A DNA stretch of 33,289 bases from Candidatus Thorarchaeota archaeon (GTDB lineage: Archaea > Asgardarchaeota > Thorarchaeia > Thorarchaeales > Thorarchaeaceae): positions 1 through 33,289 of the forward strand of contig JAEOSL010000025.1 in the NCBI GenBank assembly GCA_016840385.1, in the 5' to 3' direction. Below the pieces are notes generated by a model. It made no database searches. It was not told the origin of the DNA and saw nothing but the letters and a program-made list of their open reading frames with translations. The position numbers were made by a program, and so were the translations under genes. Position 1 is the stretch's first letter. Every line of letters starts with the position of its first letter. Shown in pieces: positions 1-7,491 of this stretch.

Positions 1-2
1 TA

Positions 3-386
3 TCATGTGGGATTGACATACCCTCCCAATCCAACCCTCAATCTGCAATCGTGGGTTTGTTTCATGTTGATAAAAAAACAACTCGAGGTGATAAAAGGCA
101 CACACAGGTACTTCTCAAGCTGCCAGGTTTCTTCTACATGTGCAGAGCGTGCTCAACAACAATCAACGATGCAGCATTGAATCCCCCAAAGAATCATGAA
201 AAACTAGTAGAAACACTTCAAGAGAGTCCATGGATGGAATTCATCGAACTTGAAAAGTCAGGTCATGTGATACTACACGATGGACTGTTTAAGGAAAAAC
301 TGCAAGCTGCTAATACCGAAGCATGGTTCAAGACCAAGAAGAATCCCATGATCAAGCTAAAACAACTACTGTCAAAGGAGGAGTGA
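3..386 (+). CDS. Hypothetical protein with a CxxC motif, 5' end outside the window
   Basis: I do not recognise this protein. The reading frame is open from the first bases of the window. A GTG at 51 is available as a start, but there is no stop upstream of it and no convincing ribosome binding site, so the gene probably begins before the window. The visible part has one CxxC pair (MCRAC) in a hydrophobic stretch and an earlier Cys near base 6, which could form a small zinc site. The rest is charged and mixed helix/strand and ends in a Lys-rich tail. It stops 8 bases before the next gene, whose ribosome binding site lies inside this gene's last codons, so the two are probably co-transcribed and translationally coupled. 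Confidence 0.6.
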   Translation, partial: SCGIDIPSQSNPQSAIVGLFHVDKKTTRGDKRHTQVLLKLPGFFYMCRACSTTINDAALNPPKNHEKLVETLQESPWMEFIELEKSGHVILHDGLFKEKLQAANTEAWFKTKKNPMIKLKQLLSKEE

Positions 387-394
387 GACCAGGT

Positions 395-1291
395 ATGACT
401 GAAAGATCCTTCGAAGCGGCCCGACCATATCTTCTACCCAATGAAGATGTTGAGTTCATTTGTCGTATTCAGGATGGTTTCATTGTCCTGTCAAGTCGTC
501 GCTTTGTTCTCTTGAAGGAAAAGAAAAATGATGTATATTCTATTGAGGAAGCAATCCCCCATAGCTGCATATCAGGCATCGAACAGAAGAAAATAGATCG
601 ATTCGAGGTTTTTGGTATTGTGTTGGACCAATATGGGCAACACACCAAAGAAACCCGATCCTTTGAAGTCAATGCACCTCGAAGTGAGAAAGGTGAAAGC
701 AAGGATGCAGCCCAGAATCACTTTCAATCTACAATGAACAAGTGCTTTGGTGTTATTGAAAAGATTAGGAGCTCGGATACATCTACAGGTGATCTTTCTT
801 ACTTATCACAAATGCCTATGAGTCTGACCAGAAATGCTATTCTTGATCTGAACACCATACTCCGAGACCAACCTATCCCAGATGAGTTAGTCTTTGAAGC
901 AGAGAAACTCCTGGGTAGTGAACCTTTCATCATTGAGGAATCTCTTAGAGATGATGATGATAAGGAAAATGGGGTTCTGTTTGCTGCTGGAAAACAGGGA
1001 TACTATTGGATACAAGGTAAGAAACAAGGTCGGTTCATGTCCAACGTGATTGTGGATACTGTGGAGTGGGATAATGTCAGATGTATTGCACATCAGTGGC
1101 ACCATGACCCTCCTTTGATCAATGTTACATTCTCATTAGTTCAAGGAGGTAAGGAAACCACAAAGGTCTACCAATGGTTTCCATTAGTTAATGACGACAC
1201 TCGTCAATTCCCTTGGTTACTACAATCATTGAATGGTCCCTACATTTTCGAAGATATAGTATACAAATATTCAGGGAAATATATTCCCTGA
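395..1291 (+). CDS. Protein with two PH-like (bacterial PH/GRAM-type) domains
   Basis: A soluble 298-residue protein. The ATG at 395 is preferred over an upstream in-frame ATG at 323 because AAGGAGG at 375-381 lies about 13 bases before it. Residues about 10-127 have the pattern of bacterial PH domains: a start like LLPNEDVEF, then short beta strands (GFIVLSSRRFVLLKEK) and a terminal helix ending near IEKIRSS. Residues about 175-285 repeat a similar strand pattern with an EWDNV segment and a final helix (QFPWLLQSL), so I read it as a second, diverged copy. There is no signal peptide or membrane segment. PH-like domains usually bind lipids or proteins, but no specific ligand can be read here. 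The fold assignment is inference from pattern. Confidence 0.65.
   Translation: MTERSFEAARPYLLPNEDVEFICRIQDGFIVLSSRRFVLLKEKKNDVYSIEEAIPHSCISGIEQKKIDRFEVFGIVLDQYGQHTKETRSFEVNAPRSEKGESKDAAQNHFQSTMNKCFGVIEKIRSSDTSTGDLSYLSQMPMSLTRNAILDLNTILRDQPIPDELVFEAEKLLGSEPFIIEESLRDDDDKENGVLFAAGKQGYYWIQGKKQGRFMSNVIVDTVEWDNVRCIAHQWHHDPPLINVTFSLVQGGKETTKVYQWFPLVNDDTRQFPWLLQSLNGPYIFEDIVYKYSGKYIP
1271..1291 (+). terminator. Perfect hairpin overlapping the stop codon of the PH-like gene
   Basis: TCAGGGAA at 1271-1278 pairs perfectly with TTCCCTGA at 1284-1291 around a 5-base ATATA loop. The right arm contains the TGA stop codon. A second small stem, GTGAA/TTCAC at 1306-1321, follows. There is no long T tract, so it may protect the RNA end or aid termination between these convergent genes. 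Confidence 0.45.
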
Positions 1292-1411
1292 TCATTGAAA
1301 TGATTGTGAAACCGGCTTCACAGACTTACAGCGCAGTATAGTATAGCAGATGTGGTTGCAAGTAGATCAATATTTTCAAGTTCGTCGCACAGTTCAATCC
1401 TTCTCTCCCAC

Positions 1412-2281
1412 TCATCTTAACTTAGGATTCAGGAACTTGATGAACGATTTCAAGTTTCTTGGGTGCACGTAGAGTGCTGGAACCTTCTTTCTATACTCAG
1501 CGTATCCATTACCGAATCGCTCGATTAATTCACCCTCTTCGGTTCTGATATGAATCTTGAAGATGAGGTACACAATCAAACAGAATATAATTGAATAAAC
1601 CGAGCATCTGAAGAAAACCGCAGCTCCGCCAAGAATTACAGCTCCCATATACACAGGATGGCGAACAATAGAGTATATCTCATGTTCTTGGACTTCGGAC
1701 TCTTCAGGGAAGTAGAGATACACGACTGTCATGTAATCGATTCCGAAAGTCAGGACCGAACTACGAATTACGAGTAGTCCTACTATCACAAAGAATGCTG
1801 AGAAGATTAAGCGAATCCAGATATCTACCTGACCCGTTATACCCAAGAGTGGAAGAAGCGACTGTGAAAATTGGGTTGTCAGATCATTCACTGGAGATCC
1901 AGGTGGTAGTGATCGAATCGAGGTGAACGCGTGCAATATGACTGAAGGAATAATCATGACTCCCGTAAATCCTTTTGGAATCATTTTTTGGTATGCGAGG
2001 TTTCCGTATTCTGCTTTCATTTGTTCTCTCCGTGTCCACATGGATGCAACCATTCTAATGGCAATAGTTCCAATAATGAAACTACCAACCACAGGTAATA
2101 TTGGCTCAAGCAGGAATAGAAAGTAGATACCGGGTAACAGACGAGGTAAGATATCAAAGAGAATGAGGAAGAGGTATGCTAGTATTGCTGCTACAAAACC
2201 TCTCAATAGGAGCAGAGCAACTTTATTTCCTGGATATCCTGGAGTCTTCTCCCGAAATTTATCAATTCCCTTGAGTTTCAT
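1412..2281 (-). CDS. Isoprenylcysteine/phospholipid methyltransferase-like membrane protein
   Basis: A 289-residue polytopic membrane protein with about six hydrophobic segments. The C-terminal half carries the ICMT/PEMT-family signature: EIYSIVRHPVYMGA near residue 205, then after two membrane segments an EEGELIERFGNGYAEYRKKVP block near residue 250. In this family the RHPxYxG and EE...FG..Y..Y..VP elements form the S-adenosylmethionine site at the membrane surface. The acceptor (a prenylated protein, a lipid or a small molecule) cannot be told from sequence. The N-terminal half is unlike short bacterial members and adds two or three membrane segments. A TATA-like element 2306-2313 places transcription almost at the ATG at 2281, so the message may be leaderless. 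The histidine kinase lies upstream on the same strand, separated by a small hairpin. Confidence 0.75.
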   Translation of the reverse strand: MKLKGIDKFREKTPGYPGNKVALLLLRGFVAAILAYLFLILFDILPRLLPGIYFLFLLEPILPVVGSFIIGTIAIRMVASMWTRREQMKAEYGNLAYQKMIPKGFTGVMIIPSVILHAFTSIRSLPPGSPVNDLTTQFSQSLLPLLGITGQVDIWIRLIFSAFFVIVGLLVIRSSVLTFGIDYMTVVYLYFPEESEVQEHEIYSIVRHPVYMGAVILGGAAVFFRCSVYSIIFCLIVYLIFKIHIRTEEGELIERFGNGYAEYRKKVPALYVHPRNLKSFIKFLNPKLR

Positions 2282-2305
2282 GATAGAGTTTGGTATCCAT
2301 CCCGA

Positions 2306-2330
2306 CTATAAAATTTTCTCGGTGAGAAAT
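2306..2330 (-). promoter_or_regulatory. Hairpin (kinase 3' end) plus TATA box of the methyltransferase gene
   Basis: On the minus strand, TTTCTC and GAGAAA arms (2315-2320 and 2324-2329, 3-base loop) are followed at once by a TTTTATAG TATA-like box (2306-2313), about 27 bases before the methyltransferase ATG. The hairpin and T-rich run could terminate the kinase message and also sit in the BRE region of the next promoter. Confidence 0.45.
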
Positions 2331-2347
2331 TTCACATAACCGCAAAA

Positions 2348-4912
2348 TCACGTACTCAATGGAAGCACGATTTCGAATTGGGCTCCTGAGTCCTTTTTCT
2401 TCGGCATCAATTCGATTGAACCACCAACTGCTTCTACGATTTTCTTGCTTAAATTGAGCCCGAGCCCTCCTCCTTCTTTTGTTGTGGTTCCTCTTTCGAA
2501 TAGTCGGTCTCTAATATCGTCAGGCACTCCAGGTCCATTATCAGAAACTTCGATCCGGACTTGATTTTCGATAGCAGATAACTCGACTATAATCTCTGGT
2601 TTTTCTCCAGCATGCTGAGCTGCATTCCTAAAGAGGTTCTCAAACACCATTGGGAGCAACCTTCCCCCGTGAATCTTCACACCCTCTAATTCATCATCAA
2701 CTCTTACTTGAATTTCCATTCCTATCTTTGCATCCGCAGATAATTTAGCAACCTCACGTATCATATTACCTAATGGCTCATCATGAAGAATCTGAGTTCT
2801 ACTCACAGCACTAAGAAGATTGCTCATTCGGGTAGTAAGAGCTAATGATGAATCAAGAAACTCTTGAGCTTCTGCAGGGTCATCACTCATCACCATCTTC
2901 ACAATTTCTAATGATCCTACTATTCCAGACAAATCATTGTTCAGGTCATGCCTAAGCAGTGAAGTGTAGATCTCAAGCTCTTTCTGTTGTAGTAGCCGCT
3001 CATACTCGTTTTGCTTTCTTTCAGTTATGTCGCGAATAATACCTACAGATCCCCACTCCTCTCCTAATCTGATTGTGGTAAGTGCTAACTCAACGGGAAA
3101 CTCCGAACCATTCTTTCTAAGACCTGAAAGCTCTAGAACCTTTCCGATTGCTGCTCCTGTACCGGTTTGTTGGAACTTTTCAAAGCCTTTGCGATGAGCG
3201 TCTGAGTATTTTGAGGGAAGTATTATTTTATGCAGATTCTGACCCAGCATCTCTTCTTCTGAATGCCCAAAAATGCGTTCTGAAGCAGGGTTCCAGAATT
3301 GAATTCGCCCATCCGGATCAATCATGATTATTGCATCAAGGGCTGAGCGTGTAACTGCATTTAGTTTGGCGCTCTGCTGGAGTATCTCTTGATGAATACG
3401 CTTACGTTCAATGAATTGGCTCAAATCGATCGCTACATGATTGATTAGTGAAACCTCTTCTCCAAAGAATGGCCCCTCATCAGATTCGGGTCGCATTTGC
3501 AAATATCCGATTTCTAATAATCCCACACTCTTTCCAGAAACCGATATTTCTACAGATAATGTTGCTACCGGATTATTGTAATTTGAAGTTGAAACTTCAT
3601 TCCCTTCTATTATAATGCGTCCGCAAGTAATCTCGGGAAATTGAAATCCTGCGCATACAACTGGCAGGATCTCCTTCAGAACAGTTTCCAGCGGTGTATC
3701 AATGTCCTTCATCAAGTCTGTTGCAGTTGAAACCACTGTGATTTCTTTCATTCTCTCTTGAAGTTCATATGACGTAGCTCTTAGGTTTTTTTCCATCTTC
3801 TTCTGATCAGTGATGTCGGAAATTACACCTATTGTTCCCTCTATTTCATTCTGATCATTTATTCGTGGAATTGCTGAAATATGAATATCCCGAGGTTCTC
3901 CATCCGCCCTGATCATGCGGATATCATATGAGGAACTTGTACCACTCATTCTCCGTCTTGTTTGCGATGTAATTATTGATGCGTATTTGGGGTCGACAAA
4001 ATCTAGCAGATTCCGACCAATTAGGTCATTAGAATCAACACCAAGAATTTCGCCCATGGCTTTATTCGCCATCATTATTGTTTCTTTATCATCTCCGATA
4101 ATGAGTCCTTCAGGTAGCACTTCAAGCAATGTGCGGTATCGCTCTTCAGATAGCCTCAGAGAAACTCCTGCCAGTTCACGTTCTGTAATATCCATGTTAT
4201 ATTCAATCATGTGCAGAAGCGAGCCATCTTTGTCAAGTATCGGAAATCCATGGACTTCAACTATTATAGGATTCCCCTCTTTGTCGTAGTGTGTGTGCTC
4301 AGTTACGAAAGGTTTCCAGCTTTCCTTAACTTTTTCAAGAGGACATGGATGTTCCACACTAGAGCAAGGTGAATCAGATTGGTGCGTAACTTTGTGACAG
4401 ATTTGTTTTCCTGCTGCTAGATCTAAACCGCTAGCTGTGTTTGCCAAAACGATAGAATAATCAGCCGGGTTGATAACGTAAAACGGATGTGGAAGCGAAT
4501 CGATCACTATTTTGAGAAATTCACTATCCTCTCTTGATTTCTGCTCCTTCAGCCGCAATGCATTTTCCATGTTCTTTCGTTCTGTGATATCATAGAAGCT
4601 TTCAATAATACAATCACGATCGTCGATTTTGATCTGCTTTGCAGTCTTTAGAATCTGTATGAGAATACCATCTTTTCTTCTGAGTGTTGTTTCAGATTTG
4701 TCCAGTGTTTTCCCCTTCGTAATCATTGGACAATCTATTCGCTCACGAACACACACAGTATCAAAACAAGGCATTCCAATAATTTCATCCTTAGTGTAAC
4801 CCACCATTTCGCAAGCAGCGCCATTCAAATCAAGAATCTTTAGTGTTTCTGCATCAACAATGAAAATGCCCGTATGTAATGATTCGAGAATTAGACTTTC
4901 TTGTTTATCCAT
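2348..4912 (-). CDS. Multi-PAS/GAF sensor histidine kinase
   Basis: An 854-residue cytoplasmic sensor kinase with no membrane segment. Domains in order: PAS 1 (about 5-120), PAS 2 with several Cys (about 130-250), PAS 3 (about 255-375), a GAF-like region (about 390-530), PAS 4 (about 535-650), a histidine phosphoacceptor region with RHDLNND (His about 654), and an HATPase domain with N box (ENLFRNAAQHA), G1 (DNGPGVP, about 794) and G2 (GGGLGLNLSK, about 817). Each PAS ends in the usual D-ITE/DQ-(R/K)K linker. The RHDLNND phosphoacceptor type is common in archaeal kinases. PAS 1 holds Cys residues in CFDTVCVRERIDCP and PAS 2 has C...CSSVEHPCP, which could bind a metal or sense redox, but this is inference. 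No response regulator is nearby, so it is an orphan. ATG 4912 is chosen over TTG 4915; AGGAGGG at 4924-4930 lies 11 bases upstream. Confidence 0.93.
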   Translation of the reverse strand: MDKQESLILESLHTGIFIVDAETLKILDLNGAACEMVGYTKDEIIGMPCFDTVCVRERIDCPMITKGKTLDKSETTLRRKDGILIQILKTAKQIKIDDRDCIIESFYDITERKNMENALRLKEQKSREDSEFLKIVIDSLPHPFYVINPADYSIVLANTASGLDLAAGKQICHKVTHQSDSPCSSVEHPCPLEKVKESWKPFVTEHTHYDKEGNPIIVEVHGFPILDKDGSLLHMIEYNMDITERELAGVSLRLSEERYRTLLEVLPEGLIIGDDKETIMMANKAMGEILGVDSNDLIGRNLLDFVDPKYASIITSQTRRRMSGTSSSYDIRMIRADGEPRDIHISAIPRINDQNEIEGTIGVISDITDQKKMEKNLRATSYELQERMKEITVVSTATDLMKDIDTPLETVLKEILPVVCAGFQFPEITCGRIIIEGNEVSTSNYNNPVATLSVEISVSGKSVGLLEIGYLQMRPESDEGPFFGEEVSLINHVAIDLSQFIERKRIHQEILQQSAKLNAVTRSALDAIIMIDPDGRIQFWNPASERIFGHSEEEMLGQNLHKIILPSKYSDAHRKGFEKFQQTGTGAAIGKVLELSGLRKNGSEFPVELALTTIRLGEEWGSVGIIRDITERKQNEYERLLQQKELEIYTSLLRHDLNNDLSGIVGSLEIVKMVMSDDPAEAQEFLDSSLALTTRMSNLLSAVSRTQILHDEPLGNMIREVAKLSADAKIGMEIQVRVDDELEGVKIHGGRLLPMVFENLFRNAAQHAGEKPEIIVELSAIENQVRIEVSDNGPGVPDDIRDRLFERGTTTKEGGGLGLNLSKKIVEAVGGSIELMPKKKDSGAQFEIVLPLST

Positions 4913-5260
4913 CAACGCATATTCCCTCCTTTTCCTTCATAGGGAGTCCTGAGCTAGCACAGGAGTAATGGAATGATACTGAATAACCACAAATTATCAT
5001 ATATTGCTTGTTCGTCGATGGTAAAATTAGGTGAATATTGTACGTTTTGAAGAGGATGGAGTTTGATAACTAAACCATACCATGCATATCCAGTTTCATT
5101 TTGTGTTTCTGGGTCAGAGTCTGCATCTTATTCGAATACCTCTGACTTTATTTATTTCCCTTGAGTTTCATAATGAAATCCAATATCAGTTGCAACTAAA
5201 CAGTCTGTTTATTGAAAAGAAATAGGAGAGAGAGAAAGAACCTCTCTCTTCTGGATGATT
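4913..5260 (-). promoter_or_regulatory. 348-base intergenic region with the kinase promoter
   Basis: Contains the kinase ribosome binding site (4924-4930) and a minus-strand TATA-like box AATATATGA (4997-5005), which predicts a leader of about 60 bases. The far end (5226-5250) holds the terminator of the upstream surface-protein gene. I see no coding potential or RNA gene. The 16 bases 5156-5171 match 2266-2281 exactly, probably by chance. Confidence 0.45.
5226..5250 (-). terminator. Terminator hairpin of the surface-protein gene
   Basis: Stem 5227-5234 / 5242-5249 (AGAGAGAG / CTCTCTCT type) with a 7-base loop, 11 bases past the stop codon at 5261. On the minus strand it is followed by a T-rich run. 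It belongs to the recurrent GAGAGG/CCTCTC hairpins seen at other 3' ends in this window. Confidence 0.6.
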
Positions 5261-5971
5261 CTATCTTTTACGCAAGATAACTAGAATAAGAACTACCGCC
5301 ACAACTGCAACTCCACCAATGACAATCAAGAGAGTATTGTCACCAAGAGTTTGACCGGTACTCGTTGTTGTGGAAATCTGCCTTGTCAATTCAACATAGA
5401 CTGTAGTTTCTGAACCCCAGGTCACGTTGTATACCCATGATGAAGTTGCACCATCACTCTTCAGAAGTTCTGAAGATTGAACATTACCTGGATTTGGTAT
5501 GTCTTCTATTGTGTAATTGAATATCGACGAGTCCTGAACCATAATTGCTATTGGTGTGGCATCTGTAAATAATTGAGTTACGAGAACCCAGTTTCCAATT
5601 GGAAGAACCGTAATTGGAGCAAGTTTCAGAGTATGCATCCACAAACTATCCATGATTGAGTCATTTTCCCAATATGTGGAATAGTATCCAAAAATCATGT
5701 TGAATGTTGTTAACTGGGTTATACTTGTGATATCATCAGAAATACTTGGTATGTCATTGACAATCACATACATCTCTTCATCAAATTCTAGATCTAAGGT
5801 TGTATTGTGATATTCCACTTTCACATTATAGTTCAATCTATCATCTACCTCAAGTCCCCATTCTAGACCTTGGTTGTTAGCCGCAGTTACATTAGAGGCT
5901 TGAGAGAAGATGAGTAGAAACATCAATGAAATTCCAAATAATAGTTTCAAGTTATTATTGCCATTCATCAT
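5261..5971 (-). CDS. Secreted, C-terminally membrane-anchored surface protein
   Basis: A 236-residue protein I do not recognise. It has an N-terminal signal peptide (hydrophobic residues about 8-25, cleavage likely near SNVTAA), an extracellular domain of about 175 residues with several N-glycosylation sequons (NHT-like, NDS, NYT, NVT), a Thr/Ser-rich linker (ISTTTSTGQT), and a C-terminal membrane helix (about 212-232) ending in RKR. This is the usual plan of archaeal type I surface proteins, with the domain outside and a short basic tail inside. The domain is rich in strands and Trp. Two adjacent ATGs (5971 and 5968) are possible, both preceded by GAGGGA. It stands alone with its own terminator. 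Confidence 0.75.
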   Translation of the reverse strand: MMNGNNNLKLLFGISLMFLLIFSQASNVTAANNQGLEWGLEVDDRLNYNVKVEYHNTTLDLEFDEEMYVIVNDIPSISDDITSITQLTTFNMIFGYYSTYWENDSIMDSLWMHTLKLAPITVLPIGNWVLVTQLFTDATPIAIMVQDSSIFNYTIEDIPNPGNVQSSELLKSDGATSSWVYNVTWGSETTVYVELTRQISTTTSTGQTLGDNTLLIVIGGVAVVAVVLILVILRKR

Positions 5972-6057
5972 AATTCCCTCATTGTAATGAATATCACCAC
6001 AACTACTAGCTTCTAATCAATATTGTTGTAATAATCATCCAGAACAATCTATCCTAA

Positions 6058-7023
6058 TTATGGTTCATCCATCCATACATGACTTATGGACCCCTTTGTC
6101 TTTTTGAATCCGAGTTTTTCATAGAGTGCGATTGCTTGACGATTCGTAATGTCCACCTCAAGTACTAAATCTTTCATGCCATTCTGAGCCGCCTGAACAA
6201 GACTAGTCGTCATAAGCAATTTTGCTAGACCTCTTCGCCTGAAGTCCGGATGTATCCCAACTCCATTTACGAAACCGCCAATGCTGTAGATATTGATTTT
6301 CATGAAGCCAATTACCTGGTCACCTAAATACAGAAGGAGTGATGCTTCTTCTTCAATTGTTTTTGACCTGTCAAAGAAATCGTCAAAGTTCTCTCGACGT
6401 TGGTTCTCAGTCTGGTTAAGATATCGCTGATCTCCACTTGCAAGGAATGTTTTGTTATAGCAAGGCCATACCTCTTCATTATCAACTTCAACGATTGGTT
6501 TGAGAGAAAAGCCCTCAGGAATCTCCGGTTGTTCCAAGGTGGAGGTCGTCAAATCACAGACCATGTGACTCCATTCATTTCCCCTTCTCATTCCTCCCGC
6601 TTCATAGAACGGTCTTAACCGGTCATATGTTGACCTGATATCGTCCGTCAATTCCATCAAGAATATTTCTAGACGGTTCCTTCCAATTGCTTGAGTATGC
6701 TTGATACTCTCACTAACAAGGAGTATGAACACTTCTTCGTAGTTATCACCTGGAAGTACAAGAGGATTCCATCCATCAAGATATACCATTGATTCCGTAT
6801 ATGCGAAACATCCCGCCATTCCTACAAGTTTCCCTTCATTACGTGCGTATATGTAATGAAAAGTGGGGGCCTTGGTTGCACCATGGATGTATTTCTCAAC
6901 TTCTTCTCTGTTCTTCCCACATCTCAATTGCTCATCAAGCTGTTCCTGGGCCTCCATCGTGAAATCGACAAGCTCGGGAATATCAATCTGTTCAGGTTTG
7001 AGAATTTCAATATCAATGGTCAT
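6058..7023 (-). CDS. GNAT-family N-acetyltransferase, two-domain
   Basis: A 321-residue protein. The C-terminal half (about 165-320) is a clear GNAT domain: VNGVGIHPDFRRRGLAKLL holds the acetyl-CoA pyrophosphate loop (R-R-x-G-L-A), followed by the NRQAIALYEKLGFKK motif typical of the family's last strand and helix. The N-terminal half (about 5-155) has a weaker GNAT-like pattern, with a short strand run and a G-M-A-G-like stretch, so the protein is probably a tandem GNAT with one active site. The substrate is unknown. The ATG at 7023 is preferred over a TTG at 7041, which has no ribosome binding site. It is transcribed divergently from the 7160 gene. Confidence 0.85.
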   Translation of the reverse strand: MTIDIEILKPEQIDIPELVDFTMEAQEQLDEQLRCGKNREEVEKYIHGATKAPTFHYIYARNEGKLVGMAGCFAYTESMVYLDGWNPLVLPGDNYEEVFILLVSESIKHTQAIGRNRLEIFLMELTDDIRSTYDRLRPFYEAGGMRRGNEWSHMVCDLTTSTLEQPEIPEGFSLKPIVEVDNEEVWPCYNKTFLASGDQRYLNQTENQRRENFDDFFDRSKTIEEEASLLLYLGDQVIGFMKINIYSIGGFVNGVGIHPDFRRRGLAKLLMTTSLVQAAQNGMKDLVLEVDITNRQAIALYEKLGFKKTKGSISHVWMDEP

Positions 7024-7120
7024 TGTAAGACTTGGAATCAAAAGTATGTCAAAAGAATGATTTGGTTTACGTAAGATTTGTGACTAGCTACCTATTGAAT
7101 GTCCAAAGATAGAAACGTTC

Positions 7121-7127
7121 TATAAGA
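7121..7127 (+). promoter_or_regulatory. TATA box of the 7160 gene
   Basis: TATAAGA centred 37 bases before the ATG at 7160, predicting a start of transcription near 7150 and a leader of about 10 bases. An in-frame TTG at 7148 could be used as a leaderless start instead. Confidence 0.4.
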
Positions 7128-7159
7128 TGAAAAATACCGTTTGATAGTTGAGTTCAACG

Positions 7160-7483
7160 ATGAAGTGGTTTGAAGTAGACTATGATGCAGATATAATCAC
7201 AATTTCTAGAAGGAAATTCCTTTTTCTAAGGTCAGTTACAATCATATCATGGTCTCGAATCATTCGTATCTGCTTTCTAGCTGGGGATCACATCAAGTTT
7301 GACGAAGTATACATCTTCACAGATGAGCGTCCCGAGAGTTATGTTATTCCTTTGGACTCGCTTGGCGGGCTTCAGTTATGGGGCGAAATCATCGAGAGGG
7401 GTCTGTTCGATGCAGAGCTGGCAGTCAAGGCTGCTTCTGCTTCCAGTGACGAGCTACTTTGTTGGCCTCCAGAAAAAGAGTGA
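7160..7483 (+). CDS. Small conserved hypothetical protein
   Basis: A 107-residue soluble protein with an N-terminal run of beta strands and a C-terminal segment with the look of a conserved family: TDERPESYVIPLDSLGG, LWGEIIERGLFDAELAVKAA and a terminal CWPP. I recall similar short proteins of unknown function in bacteria but cannot name the family. There is no signal peptide, membrane segment or catalytic motif. It ends 8 bases from the end of the convergent DUF1846 gene. The ATG at 7160 is preferred over TTG 7148. Confidence 0.6.
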   Translation: MKWFEVDYDADIITISRRKFLFLRSVTIISWSRIIRICFLAGDHIKFDEVYIFTDERPESYVIPLDSLGGLQLWGEIIERGLFDAELAVKAASASSDELLCWPPEKE

Positions 7484-7491
7484 AAGAAGAG

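Noticed and set aside
2266..5171. A 16-base exact match between 2266-2281 and 5156-5171 (start of the methyltransferase gene and an intergenic site)
   Set aside because: About what chance allows in 33 kb; no extension on either side, so not called a duplication.
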